The notes: generated by a model not told the origin, from the sequence alone. Numbered from the stretch's first letter, positions 1-8,481 are shown. The stretch is DNA of 64,000 nucleotides from Victivallis lenta (GCF_009695545.1 NZ_VUNS01000003.1:124001-188000), one strand, 5' to 3'. Numbers and translations are program-made.

Positions 1-878
1 TCGGAAATCGACTGCGCCACCTGATCGCCGTTCAGGTAGTAATCGCCCAGCCGCACCTGCGCCCGCGCGCTGCCGGCCTCCGCCGCCTCCCGGACAAGCC
101 GGAAGGCGCGGACCGGATCGGGAGCGACTCCGAGCCCGTACTCGTAAGCCGCGGCCAGCGGAACCTTCGCATCGGCGCTGCCGAGCTTCACGGCACGCTC
201 ATAACATGCCACCGCCTCCTTTGCGTCGCCGGCTCCTCCGACGCCATCCTCATAACAGGCAGCCAGCATCAGCAGCGACTCGACGTCGCCTGAATCCGCC
301 GCCCGGGTCAGCGACTGCCGCGCCTCCGTGCCGCAGCTCTGCCGCAACGCGGCATCCCGCAAAATCATCCGCCCGAGCTCCCGGTCCGCCGGAAGATAGC
401 CGGTTCCGGCCAGGTCGCGCAGAAGCCGCAACGCGCCGGCGGGGTCGGCGGGCGTTCCCGGCAGCGTCTCCTTCTCCTCCGCTTCGTCGGGAATTCCGGA
501 AATCATCAGCAGCGCCTTCCGGAGCCGCGCCTCCGGCAGCCCGCCTTTCGCGGCCTCATCAAAACAGCGGCCCGCCCGCACCAGACTCGGGTGCTCGACC
601 CCCCACCCCTTTTCATAACATACGCCGAGATTGTAGGCGCCTTCGGCACTGCCCAGTTCCGCCGCCCTGCGATACCAGTAGACCGCCAGCACCGGATTGC
701 GCGGACGGGCGTCCGTGCCGAAGAAGAACTCCGACGCGAGCTTCAGCTGCGCCGCCGTATCGCCCGACAACGCCGCATTGCGGAGCGGGTCGTCCTTCTC
801 CTGTTCCGCCGCAGCCGGAAAAACGACAAGAAAAAACAGCGGAACGAGCGCATACAGCCAGTGTGACCGCATCTTCAT
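1..878 (-). CDS. Secreted Sel1-like repeat protein, 3' end outside window
   Basis: The first ~292 codons are visible; the C-terminus lies beyond the window start. Residues 1-24 form a signal peptide (two Arg/Lys-containing turns, a Leu/Phe/Val core, then AAA). The rest is built from Sel1/TPR-like helical repeats, seen as recurring A-x-L-G-S-A-x-A and C-Y-E-x-G signatures (for example AYNLGVCYEKG and LLMLAACYEDG). Sel1 repeats serve as protein-interaction scaffolds, often in the periplasm; no enzymatic domain is visible. It follows lpxD by 42 nt on the same strand and is probably the last gene of the guaB-skp-lpxD operon. I chose ATG at 878; an in-frame ATG at 872 is possible. No classical AGGAGG precedes it; instead an 11-nt repeat tract fills the gap. 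Confidence 0.8.
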   Translation of the reverse strand, partial: MKMRSHWLYALVPLFFLVVFPAAAEQEKDDPLRNAALSGDTAAQLKLASEFFFGTDARPRNPVLAVYWYRRAAELGSAEGAYNLGVCYEKGWGVEHPSLVRAGRCFDEAAKGGLPEARLRKALLMISGIPDEAEEKETLPGTPADPAGALRLLRDLAGTGYLPADRELGRMILRDAALRQSCGTEARQSLTRAADSGDVESLLMLAACYEDGVGGAGDAKEAVACYERAVKLGSADAKVPLAAAYEYGLGVAPDPVRAFRLVREAAEAGSARAQVRLGDYYLNGDQVAQSIS

Positions 879-882
879 CGTT

Positions 883-918
883 CCGCCGTTTCTCCGTCGT
901 TTTTCCGTTATTTCTCCG
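883..918 (-). repeat. Four-copy 11-nt phased CGGA repeat in a translation-initiation region
   Basis: Read on the minus strand, CGGA recurs at an exact 11-nt period four times between the lpxD stop and the next start codon: CGGAGAAATAA, CGGAAAAACGA, CGGAGAAACGG, CGGAACG. On the plus strand CCG falls at 883, 894, 905 and 916. It occupies the place of a Shine-Dalgarno region. Related tracts occur at 55731 and 59181. Confidence 0.6.
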
Positions 919-920
919 GA

Positions 921-1970
921 TTATCTGGCGCTGCCCTTCAACGCTTCGACTTCCGCCTTCAGCGCTTCGAACTTTTTCTGGAGCTTTTCGAAACGGCTCG
1001 GCAGCGTGTGCCGCGCCATGAATTCCCGCTGCGACTCCGCCGGAGTCCCGAGCGCGATGGCGCCGGCCGGAAGGCTCTTCACGACGCCGCTCGTGCCGGC
1101 GACCTGAACGCCGTCGCCGATCGTAATGTGGCCGTTGATGCCGGCCTTCGCGCCGAGCACCACGCCGCGGCCGAGCTCTGCGCTGCCTGCGATGCCGGTC
1201 TGCGCGACCAGGATCGAACTCTCGCCGATCACGACGTTGTGCGCGATCATGACCTGATCGTCAACTTTCACGTTGCTCTTGATCCAGGTCCGTCCGAAAC
1301 GGGCACGGTCGACCGTCGTATTCGCGCCGAGCTCGACGTCGTCGTCGATCTGGACGATACCGGTCTGCGGCACTTTAACCAGCCCCTGCGGACCCGGCAC
1401 AAAGCCGAAGCCGTCCGCGCCGATCACAACGCCGGGGTGAAGGATGCACTTGCGCCCGATCGTGCAGCGGTACATGACCGTCACATTCGGGTAGAGGATC
1501 GTCCCCGCGCCGATCTTGACCTGATGGCCGAGATAGCAGCCTGCGCCGATCACGGCGCCGTCGCCGATTTCAACGCCCGGCTCGATCACCGCGTTCGCGC
1601 CGACCGTCACCCCCTCGCCGAGCTTCACGTCGGAAGCGACGACCGCCGACGGATGCACGCCCGGCTCAAAAACCGGCGGCTTCTCGGCAAACACCGCCAC
1701 GACGGTCGCAAACGCGTAATCGACGTGATCGGTCACGATCAGCGTATGCTTGTCGCTCGCCGCGGACTCGAGATCGGAGCAAACCAGAATCACGCCCGCC
1801 TCCGTCGTCTCGAACTGGTGCTCATAGCGCTTGTTGCCGATGAACGACAGCTGGTCGCCCTTCGCCTCCTTGATGCCGGCGACGCTGTGGACGACGCGCC
1901 CGGGCTCCCCGACGACCTTGCCCTTGATCATCTCGGCAATTTCCGCGGCGGTGAGTGTAAGCTGTTTCAT
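921..1970 (-). CDS. lpxD: UDP-3-O-acylglucosamine N-acyltransferase LpxD
   Basis: LpxD transfers the second 3-hydroxyacyl chain (from acyl-ACP) to UDP-3-O-acyl-glucosamine, the third step of lipid A synthesis, in the cytosol. The 349-residue product fits the family length. The N-terminal uridine-binding domain (about 1-100) is followed by a long left-handed beta-helix of hexapeptide repeats (I-G-x-G-x-x-type units, about 100-310), containing the AHNVVIGE stretch with the catalytic His, and a C-terminal helix. ATG at 1970 is preferred over a TTG at 1988 because GGAG lies 6 nt before it. It sits downstream of skp, 54 nt after that stop, a pairing well known in proteobacteria. Confidence 0.95.
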   Translation of the reverse strand: MKQLTLTAAEIAEMIKGKVVGEPGRVVHSVAGIKEAKGDQLSFIGNKRYEHQFETTEAGVILVCSDLESAASDKHTLIVTDHVDYAFATVVAVFAEKPPVFEPGVHPSAVVASDVKLGEGVTVGANAVIEPGVEIGDGAVIGAGCYLGHQVKIGAGTILYPNVTVMYRCTIGRKCILHPGVVIGADGFGFVPGPQGLVKVPQTGIVQIDDDVELGANTTVDRARFGRTWIKSNVKVDDQVMIAHNVVIGESSILVAQTGIAGSAELGRGVVLGAKAGINGHITIGDGVQVAGTSGVVKSLPAGAIALGTPAESQREFMARHTLPSRFEKLQKKFEALKAEVEALKGSAR

Positions 1971-2024
1971 GATGTTCTCCCTTTCCAAAACTCTCTCTGG
2001 TAAACTCTCCGACGCCGGCAGCGG

Positions 2025-2678
2025 TCACTCCGGCTGCGGCTCCGTCTTTTCGCCCGGCTGCGGGGCGGCCGCGGGTGCGGCCTCCTTTTTCTCCGCCTCC
2101 GACATCGTGCGGTTCAACTCGCGGATCACGGCCTCCGTCAGATCGCAGGAGGCCGGAAAACGCAGCACCGTCGGCTGCTCGTTCATCGTCTTCCCCGACG
2201 AATCGAGCACGAAAGTGAACCCCTCCGCCGCGGCGCGCCGGTCGATCTCCTTATAGATATCGGCAAAGACCTCCTCGCGCTTTTTCTGCTCGGCGTCGCG
2301 CATGGTCCGGAGGCGTTCGGCCGCATAGAGCTTCAGTTCGGCCTCCTTGGCCGCGACCTCGCGCGCCTTGACCACGGCATCCGCGCCGGCTTTGGAACGG
2401 TCCGCCTCGCTCAGGGCCGGATTCCGGGCTTCCTCCTGCAGCTGCTCCGCCTGCTTGCGGAGCTGAACGAGCAGCCCCTGCTGCTTGACGAAGTAGTTGC
2501 GGTAAACCTCCGCCTGCTGCTTGAACGCGTCTTCGGCGATCCGGCTCTTGCGGTATTCGCGGAACACCTTTTCGAGGTTCACCACCGCGAAGCGCTGAAC
2601 CTCGGCCGCCTGTGCGGCGATCCCGGCGCACAGAAACGCCGCCAGAAGCAGAAGCCCGACCGGAGTGCGCCTGCTCAT
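2025..2678 (-). CDS. OmpH/Skp-family periplasmic chaperone
   Basis: A 217-residue protein with an N-terminal signal peptide (Leu-rich core, cleavage near AQAAE). The following motif FAVVNLEKVFREYRKS is typical of OmpH/Skp starts. A charged, Gln/Glu/Lys-rich helical region (about 50-150) would form the coiled-coil tentacles that hold unfolded outer-membrane proteins, and the C-terminal strand region follows. A Pro/Ala/Glu-rich tail of about 20 residues is an addition. ATG 2678 lies 2 nt from the guaB stop, so translation is likely coupled. Position before lpxD supports the assignment. Confidence 0.9.
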   Translation of the reverse strand: MSRRTPVGLLLLAAFLCAGIAAQAAEVQRFAVVNLEKVFREYRKSRIAEDAFKQQAEVYRNYFVKQQGLLVQLRKQAEQLQEEARNPALSEADRSKAGADAVVKAREVAAKEAELKLYAAERLRTMRDAEQKKREEVFADIYKEIDRRAAAEGFTFVLDSSGKTMNEQPTVLRFPASCDLTEAVIRELNRTMSEAEKKEAAPAAAPQPGEKTEPQPE

Positions 2679-2680
2679 TT

Positions 2681-4177
2681 TCAGTTCCCCGAATAATTCG
2701 GCGCGTCCTTGACCATCGTGACGTCGTGCGGATGCGCCTCGCGCAGGCCGGCCGCCGTGACCCGAACCATCTTCGCCTTCCGCTGGAACTCCGGAACCGT
2801 GCGGGCGCCGCAGTAACCGAACGAATAGCGCAAGCCGCCGACGAACTGAATGATCACATTCGCCACCGGGCCGCGGAACGGGACCATGCCTTCGATGCCC
2901 TGCGGCACAAGCTTGCATTCGTCATCGACATCGTCCTGTCCGTAGCGTTCGCGGCTGCCCTTGCCGGTTTTCATCGCGGCGAGGCTGCCCATGCCGCGGT
3001 AGATCACGTAGCTGCGTCCCTGGTGAAGCGTGACTTCGCCGGTGCTTTCGCTGGTGCCGGCCAGCGCCGACCCCATCATGACGCACGATGCGCCGACCGC
3101 GATCGCCTTCGCGACATCGCCGGACTGCTTGATGCCGCCGTCGGCAATGACCGGAATGTCGGACGGAACCGCCCTGGCGACCTCGTAAACCGCCGTGACC
3201 TGCGGCACGCCGACGCCGGCGACCACGCGGGTCGTGCAGATCGAGCCGGGCCCGATGCCGACTTTGATGCCGTCCGCGCCCGCATCGGCGAGCGCCTTGC
3301 CGGCTTCAGCGGTCGCAATGTTGCCGGCGACCACATCGACCCGGCCGCCGTAAATGTTCTTGAGCTCCTTCACCGTCTCGATGACGCCCTTCGAATGGCC
3401 GTGGGCCGTGTCGAGCACGAGAACGTCGACGCCGGCATTGACCAGCGCCTCGGCGCGCTCGAAATCATAAGGACCGATTCCGGCGGCGGCACGGAGCTGG
3501 TGATGGTCGTCGCGGTTGTAATCGGGCTCCTCCTTCGAGATCAGGGTCTTGACGTCGAGGAAGCTGTAAAGCCCGGTCAGCCTGCCGTTCGCATCGACCA
3601 TCGGGAGCTTGCCGACCTTGTTTTCGAGCATGATCCGGTAAGCTTCCTGCATCGACACGCCGTCTCTGGCGATAACCGGCTTCTTCGTCATCACATCGCG
3701 GATTTTGATCCGGTAATCGGTCAGGAATTTGATGTCGCGGGCCGTGATGATGCCGACGAGCCCGCCGGCGGCGTCGACGATCGGGAAACCGGAGAACGAG
3801 TACTTCCGGGCGCGTTTTTCATTCATCATCTCTTCGACGGTCTGGTCCTCGCGGAAAACCACCGGAGTCCGGATGATGCCGTTCAGATAGTACTTGACCT
3901 TGCGGACTTCGTCGGCCTGGCGTTCGACCGGCAGATTCTTGTGAATCACGCCGATGCCGCCGAGCTGCGCCATGGCGATGGCCATCGCGCTTTCGGTCAC
4001 GGTATCCATCGCGGCGCTGACGAACGGGATGTTCAGCTTGACGTTCCGCGAGAAGCGGCTCGAGACGTCCGCGTCGTGCGGCAGGAAGTCGGCGTACTGC
4101 GTCACCAGTGAGATGTCGTCGAAGGTAAGTCCTTCGAATTCGAATGCCGCCATGAATTTGTCGATGTAGCGTTCCAT
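2681..4177 (-). CDS. guaB: IMP dehydrogenase
   Basis: Oxidises IMP to XMP with NAD+, the committed step of GMP synthesis. At 498 residues it has the usual bacterial length: an alpha/beta barrel interrupted by a CBS pair (about 95-215; phrases such as IKIRDVMTK and [10 protein letters not shown]). The catalytic loop GPGSICTTR places Cys314 as the nucleophile, and DGGIKQSGD and the flap with RYGQDD are present. The ATG start has GGAGA about 11 nt upstream. It is the first gene of the minus-strand operon guaB-skp-lpxD, an unusual companion for envelope genes, and is read from a promoter at 4231-4259. Confidence 0.97.
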   Translation of the reverse strand: MERYIDKFMAAFEFEGLTFDDISLVTQYADFLPHDADVSSRFSRNVKLNIPFVSAAMDTVTESAMAIAMAQLGGIGVIHKNLPVERQADEVRKVKYYLNGIIRTPVVFREDQTVEEMMNEKRARKYSFSGFPIVDAAGGLVGIITARDIKFLTDYRIKIRDVMTKKPVIARDGVSMQEAYRIMLENKVGKLPMVDANGRLTGLYSFLDVKTLISKEEPDYNRDDHHQLRAAAGIGPYDFERAEALVNAGVDVLVLDTAHGHSKGVIETVKELKNIYGGRVDVVAGNIATAEAGKALADAGADGIKVGIGPGSICTTRVVAGVGVPQVTAVYEVARAVPSDIPVIADGGIKQSGDVAKAIAVGASCVMMGSALAGTSESTGEVTLHQGRSYVIYRGMGSLAAMKTGKGSRERYGQDDVDDECKLVPQGIEGMVPFRGPVANVIIQFVGGLRYSFGYCGARTVPEFQRKAKMVRVTAAGLREAHPHDVTMVKDAPNYSGN

Positions 4178-4230
4178 TTGAAATCGGTCTCCAATCGGGG
4201 CTTGGAAGGGTTGATATAATGTTACTGTGT

Positions 4231-4259
4231 AATATACATCTTTTTCCCTCGCCTTACAA
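4231..4259 (-). promoter_or_regulatory. Predicted promoter of guaB operon
   Basis: Minus-strand TTGTAA (plus 4254-4259), 17-nt spacer, TATATT (plus 4231-4236). This is a sigma-70-like arrangement 54 nt before guaB and is divergent to the metG promoter. Confidence 0.6.
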
Positions 4260-4302
4260 GGAGTTTTTTCGGCTTTTTTCGCTTCCGAACCGGATTATTC
4301 TG

Positions 4303-4331
4303 TTGCGTTTGGCATAAAGTTGAAGTATATT
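4303..4331 (+). promoter_or_regulatory. Predicted promoter of metG
   Basis: TTGCGT (4303-4308), 17-nt spacer, TATATT (4326-4331). If used, transcription starts near 4338 and metG has a leader of about 290 nt. Confidence 0.5.
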
Positions 4332-4337
4332 GTAGAG

Positions 4338-4630
4338 TATTCTCTTGTGCCTGCCGCACGGCATATCGCTCCGGCCGGCCGTTTTTTATTATTCAGAACC
4401 GGAAAAATCGGAAAAGAATCGGAACGGCAGATGATCGATAACAGCTTTCGCATTGCGGCCCTCCGCGAGGGCGTCCACGAAAAACCGCATCCGGCCGGCG
4501 ACCGGCCGCTGCGGATCGCGGCGGCGCTCGCGCTCGCCTACCGAATGTGAAGCCGCATCGTCCGCAGGAACCGCCGCCGCAATCCATCCGCCCCTTGACG
4601 GGCATTTTCTGATAAGGAGTTCAACAGGAT
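4338..4630 (+). promoter_or_regulatory. Long structured metG leader with a terminator-like hairpin
   Basis: No credible gene lies between the divergent promoters and metG. The stretch folds into several hairpins: TGCCG/CGGCA at 4352-4363; ACGGC/GCCGT at 4358-4382 followed by TTTTTTATT, terminator-like and overlapping the first hairpin so the two exclude each other; GCCCTC/GAGGGC at 4458-4472 with loop CGC; a two-part stem CCGCA...TGCGG around CGGCCGG/CCGGCCG at 4485-4514; and GCCC/GGGC at 4590-4603 just before the AAGGAG at about 4615. This suggests attenuation of the synthetase gene, but no known riboswitch or T-box consensus was recognised. Confidence 0.4.
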
Positions 4631-6565
4631 ATGAACACGGAAAACTTTTACGTCACCACTCCGATCTATTACGTCAACGACAAGCCGCACATCGGCCACG
4701 CCTACACGACCGTGCTGGCCGACGTGCTCGCCCGCTACCACCGTTCGCTCGGCGACGAAACCTTCTTTCTGACCGGTACCGACGAGCACGGCCAGAAGGT
4801 CGAAAAGGCCGCCGCGGCGCGTCATCTCGACCCGAAGGCGCACTGCGATGAAATGGTGCTGCGCTTCCAGTCGCTCTGGGAACGGCTCGGCATCACGAAC
4901 GACCGTTACATCCGCACGACCGAAGAATTCCACAAGCGGGTGGTCCGGCAGATTCTGCAGGAACTTTTCGACCGCGGCGAAATCTACAAGGCCGAATACA
5001 CCGGCTGGTACTGCGTCGGCTGCGAGCGCTTCTTCACGGAGAAGGATCTCGTCGACGGCAAGTGTCCCGATTGCGGGCGGGAGGTTTCGGCCATCGTCGA
5101 ATCGAACTATTTCTTCCGCATGAGCAGCTACCGCGAATGGCTGATCGAGTATATCGAAACGCATCCCGACTTCATCCAGCCCTCGTTCCGCGCGAACGAG
5201 ACGCTCGGATTCCTGCGGAAAGGGCTCGGCGACCTCTGCATCAGCCGCCCGAAATCGCGGTTGTCGTGGGGAATCGAGCTGCCGTTCGACCCGGACTACG
5301 TCTGCTACGTCTGGTTCGACGCGCTCATCAACTACATCTCCGGCGTCGGCTACCTGCAGGACGACGCGATGTTCGAAAAGTGGTGGCCGGCCAGCTACCA
5401 CCTGATCGGCAAGGACATCCTGACCACGCACAGCGTCTACTGGCCGACCATGCTCAAGGCGATCGGCCTGCCGATGCCGAAGACGATTTTCGCTCATGGC
5501 TGGTGGCTGACCGGCAGCACGAAGATGTCGAAGTCGCTCGGCAATGTCATCAACCCGATGGATATGGTCGACCGCTGCGGCGTCGATGCGTTCCGTTACT
5601 TCCTGATGGCAGAAATGTCGCCCGGCAACGATGCGAACTTCACCGAGGAGAGCTTCGTGGCACGCTATAACAGCGATCTGGCGAACGACCTCGGCAATCT
5701 GCTGAGCCGTGTGCTCAAAATGACGCTGCGCAGCACGGACGGCGTGATTCCGCCGCCCGGAGCGCCGACTGCCGACGAGGAGGAGCTGAACAGCGAAGTC
5801 TCCGCCGCGATCGACGCGATGGAAACCAGTCTTGCGGCGCTGAAATTCGACCAGGGCATCGCCGCGGCCATGAACGCAGTCCGCGCCGGCAACCGCTATA
5901 TGGAGAAAACCGCGCCGTGGACGCTCGCCAAGAAAGGCGAAACGGAACGGCTGAACACTGTGCTGTACACGGCGGCGAACGCACTGCGGCAGATCTCCGT
6001 GCTGCTCTACCCGGTCATGCCGGAAAAGATGGCCGAGCTGCGCAGGGCGCTCGGTTACGTGGGCGGTGAACTGAACGACGCGAAGATCTCGGATCTGCGG
6101 ACGCGCAAGAGCGATCTGGCCGGCCGCAAGGTGGTCGATACGGCCGGACTTTTCCCGCGTATCGACGAGAAGGAAAAGGAGAAAGCCAAGACGGCCCCCA
6201 GACCGGCCAAGGCGAAAAAGGCGGTTCCGGCCAACGTGGTCGAACTGATCGGCATCGAGGATTTCGCGAAGGTCGAACTCCGCACCGCAAAGGTGATTGA
6301 GGCGGAAAAGGTGGAGGGGGCGGACAAGCTCCTGAAGCTCCAGCTCGAGGTCGGGACGGAAAAGCGTCAGATCGTCTCGGGCATTGCCCAGTGGTATGCG
6401 CCGGAGACGCTGGCGGGCAAGACGATCGTGATCGTGGCGAACCTGAAGCCGGCCGTGATTCGCGGAGTCGAGTCGAAGGGGATGCTGCTGGCGGCGAAGA
6501 CCGGCGGCGAGCTGCGGCTGGTGACGGTCGACGGCGAACTGCCGACCGGCGCGCAAGTCGGGTGA
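4631..6565 (+). CDS. metG: Methionyl-tRNA synthetase with C-terminal tRNA-binding domain
   Basis: Charges tRNA-Met with methionine. The 644-residue protein carries the class I signatures HIGH (20-23) and KMSKS (298-302). The knuckle region holds CVGC...CPDC, a single zinc-type cluster. The anticodon-binding helical domain follows, then a Lys/Ala-rich linker (about 515-538) and an EMAP/Arc1p-like OB domain (about 540-644; KVELRTAKV, VSGIA, KGMLLAA) that aids tRNA binding and dimerisation. The ATG is preceded by AAGGAG. It stands alone after a long leader and is read divergently from guaB. Confidence 0.97.
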   Translation: MNTENFYVTTPIYYVNDKPHIGHAYTTVLADVLARYHRSLGDETFFLTGTDEHGQKVEKAAAARHLDPKAHCDEMVLRFQSLWERLGITNDRYIRTTEEFHKRVVRQILQELFDRGEIYKAEYTGWYCVGCERFFTEKDLVDGKCPDCGREVSAIVESNYFFRMSSYREWLIEYIETHPDFIQPSFRANETLGFLRKGLGDLCISRPKSRLSWGIELPFDPDYVCYVWFDALINYISGVGYLQDDAMFEKWWPASYHLIGKDILTTHSVYWPTMLKAIGLPMPKTIFAHGWWLTGSTKMSKSLGNVINPMDMVDRCGVDAFRYFLMAEMSPGNDANFTEESFVARYNSDLANDLGNLLSRVLKMTLRSTDGVIPPPGAPTADEEELNSEVSAAIDAMETSLAALKFDQGIAAAMNAVRAGNRYMEKTAPWTLAKKGETERLNTVLYTAANALRQISVLLYPVMPEKMAELRRALGYVGGELNDAKISDLRTRKSDLAGRKVVDTAGLFPRIDEKEKEKAKTAPRPAKAKKAVPANVVELIGIEDFAKVELRTAKVIEAEKVEGADKLLKLQLEVGTEKRQIVSGIAQWYAPETLAGKTIVIVANLKPAVIRGVESKGMLLAAKTGGELRLVTVDGELPTGAQVG

Positions 6566-6580
6566 AACCGCAGAAAAGGT

Positions 6581-6599
6581 CCTGAGGCTGCGCCTCAGG
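6581..6599 (+). terminator. Stem-loop after metG
   Basis: CCTGAGG (6581-6587), loop CTGCG, CCTCAGG (6593-6599): a perfect 7-bp stem 16 nt past the metG stop. No T tract follows, so termination is uncertain. Confidence 0.3.
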
Positions 6600-6731
6600 T
6601 CGGCCCGTGCGAAGCACCTGTTCCGAAGAGCGCAATGAAGTCGCGGCGCTTCGAATATGTGTGAGCGAAGGCGGCTGAAGCGGTCAGGGAGTCTATCGCA
6701 TCGAATCCCGGCCGACAGGGAATGCCCGGAG

Positions 6732-6965
6732 TCGCAAACCCTGTTGAAATGCGGGCTGTCAATTGTTACAGCCCCGGGGAGACACGCCCTTTCGGGGCGT
6801 GGTCTTTATGCGCATTTGCGCAACAGATCGTGCGAACTCCCCCGTCCGAATCTCCGATTCGGTTTGCGGGCCTGCCGTTCCACCCCCAGACCGGCAGGAC
6901 GCCGGCGCCGCCGGCTGCTTTGCCGCTTTTATGTTGTTTCGACGGTTTGCGCCGTCTTTATTTTT
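6732..6965 (+). promoter_or_regulatory. Candidate cis-regulatory RNA (riboswitch-like leader) upstream of a methyltransferase-like gene
   Basis: The gap 6566-6984 has no convincing gene. From 6732 it is almost wholly paired on paper. CGCAAACC (6733-6740) can pair with GGTTTGCG (6861-6868), closing a domain that holds hairpin A (GGGCTGT 6753-6759 with ACAGCCC 6768-6774), a helix CGGGGAG/CTCCCC (6775-6781 with 6837-6842) enclosing two hairpins (CACGCCC/GGGCGTG 6783-6801; TGCGC/GCGCA 6809-6822), and hairpin C (CCGAATC/GATTCGG 6846-6862). Next come CCTGCCG/CGGCAGG (6871-6898) and GCCGGC/GCCGGC (6901-6915), then the terminator. The same CGCAAACC is equally complementary to GGTTTGCG at 6944-6951 inside the terminator hairpin. 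The sequence matches none of the riboswitch consensus boxes I know (cobalamin, SAM, TPP, glycine, SAH). Confidence 0.5.
6941..6965 (+). terminator. Intrinsic terminator immediately upstream of a gene (attenuator)
   Basis: GACGGT (6941-6946), loop TTGC, GCCGTC (6951-6956), then TTTATTTTT. It ends 19 nt before the ATG at 6985, leaving no room for another promoter, so the downstream gene needs read-through. This argues for regulated attenuation. Confidence 0.65.
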
Positions 6966-6984
6966 ACTGAATTGAGGTGAAGTC

Positions 6985-8049
6985 ATGTCGTACCGGGATG
7001 GATTTGCTGCGCTCAATCTCGAATTTTCACCCAAAATTCCGCGTACCGAGTATTCGGCGGCCCACTGCCACTGGGAACTCGTCAAACGGGCGACCGGCAT
7101 GGAGCTCGACCTCTCCATCCCCGAAAACCGTCCCGCCGCGACCCGGGCATTCCTGAAGGCGTGGGACTACGGCATGATGTGGTCCGTCCTCGTCCACCGC
7201 GATTATCTCGAACGCGCCGGCGCCGCCGTCACCGATATGGGTCACGCCGTATTCAGCGGCGAAGACTACAACGACAAAACCAGCCGGCCCTATCTTTCAC
7301 CCGAAGACGTCTACGCCGTCGATCCGGCCCGGCAATTCGCCCGGTTCAGCTCCGGAATCCTCGCCGCCGAATTCGAAGCCGATTATCGGCGCTGCATCGC
7401 CGCCTTCGGCGACGATCTGGTCAACATGTCGGGGACCTATATTTCGCTTTTCTCCGGCCTTATCGATCTTTTCGGATGGGAAGCGCTGCTTCTCGCCATG
7501 GGCGACGATCCGGAACGGTTTCTCCGCGTCGTCGACTCCTATGCCGAATGGATGGAGCAGTTTTTCGACGGATTCGCCCGCTCGAACGTCCCCGTCATGA
7601 TGGTGCATGACGATCTCTGCTGGACCAGCGGTCCGGTCACCAGCCCGGAATGGTACCGCAGGCACATCTTCCCGCACCTGAAACGCTTCATCCGCAAAGT
7701 CCGGGAGGCCGGAAAACTCATCTACTTCACCTCCGACGGACTCATCGAAGCCTTCTACTCCGATATCGCCGGTCTCGGCGTGAACGCCGTGGTCATGGAG
7801 CCGTGCAACGACATCTTCCGCTTCGCCGAAACCTATGGCGACCGCGTCGGTTTCGTCGGCGGCATGGACTGCCGCACCCTGACCTACGGTTCCAAAGAGG
7901 AAATCCGCTCCTGCATGGAGCGGCTCATGGCGCTCGGCCGCCGCTATCCGGGTTTCATGCTCGCAGTCGGCAACCACCTTTCGGTCGACGTCCCGGTCGA
8001 CCGCGCACTCTATTACAACGAGCTTTACGAAAGCATGGCATACCGGTAA
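6985..8049 (+). CDS. Uroporphyrinogen decarboxylase-like protein (URO-D/methyltransferase superfamily)
   Basis: A 354-residue protein with the URO-D barrel pattern. MMVHDDLCWTSGPVTSPEWYRRHIFPHLK (positions about 208-236) resembles the HeDD-type substrate region of MtaA/CmuA-type proteins rather than HemE. Further family signatures are the AGKLIYFTSDG strand, the acidic-loop region around MEPCND, and GFVGGMDCRTL near the C-terminus. It lacks the N-terminal FMRQAGRY signature of true HemE, so haem synthesis is unlikely. Known relatives transfer methyl groups with corrinoid partners, but none is encoded next door. The ATG has GAGGTGA upstream. It is cotranscribed with a GNAT gene 21 nt downstream, and control probably goes through the attenuator-like leader. 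Confidence 0.75.
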   Translation: MSYRDGFAALNLEFSPKIPRTEYSAAHCHWELVKRATGMELDLSIPENRPAATRAFLKAWDYGMMWSVLVHRDYLERAGAAVTDMGHAVFSGEDYNDKTSRPYLSPEDVYAVDPARQFARFSSGILAAEFEADYRRCIAAFGDDLVNMSGTYISLFSGLIDLFGWEALLLAMGDDPERFLRVVDSYAEWMEQFFDGFARSNVPVMMVHDDLCWTSGPVTSPEWYRRHIFPHLKRFIRKVREAGKLIYFTSDGLIEAFYSDIAGLGVNAVVMEPCNDIFRFAETYGDRVGFVGGMDCRTLTYGSKEEIRSCMERLMALGRRYPGFMLAVGNHLSVDVPVDRALYYNELYESMAYR

Positions 8050-8070
8050 TTCACGCAGACAGGAGAAGTT

Positions 8071-8481
8071 ATGCAGATCGAATACAGAATTCTCAAAGAG
8101 ATCACGCCGGACGAACAGAATGCAATGGCGGAACTTTACCGCGAAGTCGGCTGGATCGGGCCCGGCGATTCCGCCGAATTCATCGCGGCAGGCATGGCGA
8201 ACTCGGCAATCGCCGTCGGCGCCTATGCGGACGGCAGGATCATCGGCATGGGCCGTGCGCTCTCCGACAACGTTTCGGACGCCTACATTCAGGATATCGC
8301 CGTTTCGCCCGCATTCCGCAAGCACGGCATCGGCGGCGAAATCGTCCGAACCATCATCGCGGAGCTGCGGCGGCGCGGCGTCGACTGGATCGCGCTGGTC
8401 GGCGAACCCGGCACCGAACGTTTCTACCGGGAGCTCGGCTTCGAAGCGAAACCGGACCACACCTTCTGGAAACTGCCGTAA
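8071..8481 (+). CDS. GNAT-family N-acetyltransferase
   Basis: A 136-residue single GNAT fold. Acetyl-CoA-binding motif A is seen as DIAVSPAFRKHGIGGEIV (about 86-103, R-x-x-G-I-G), and motif B near FYRELGFEAKPDHTFWKL at the C-terminus. The substrate is unknown; small-molecule or peptide amines are typical of such short family members. It lies 21 nt after the URO-D-like gene with its own GGAG-type site and is probably in the same transcript. The next gene is convergent. Confidence 0.85.
   Translation: MQIEYRILKEITPDEQNAMAELYREVGWIGPGDSAEFIAAGMANSAIAVGAYADGRIIGMGRALSDNVSDAYIQDIAVSPAFRKHGIGGEIVRTIIAELRRRGVDWIALVGEPGTERFYRELGFEAKPDHTFWKLP

Noticed and set aside
4320-4550. A 76-codon frame in the metG leader
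   Set aside because: No Shine-Dalgarno, no family, and its region is better explained by stable hairpins.
6600-6760. tRNA or SRP RNA-like element after metG (ATCGAATCCC resembles a T loop)
   Set aside because: No acceptor stem, D arm or anticodon arm could be placed around it, and the SRP core motif is absent.
6657-6980. Short overlapping frames in the gap before the URO-D-like gene
   Set aside because: Composition is not protein-like and the stretch is explained by RNA structure.
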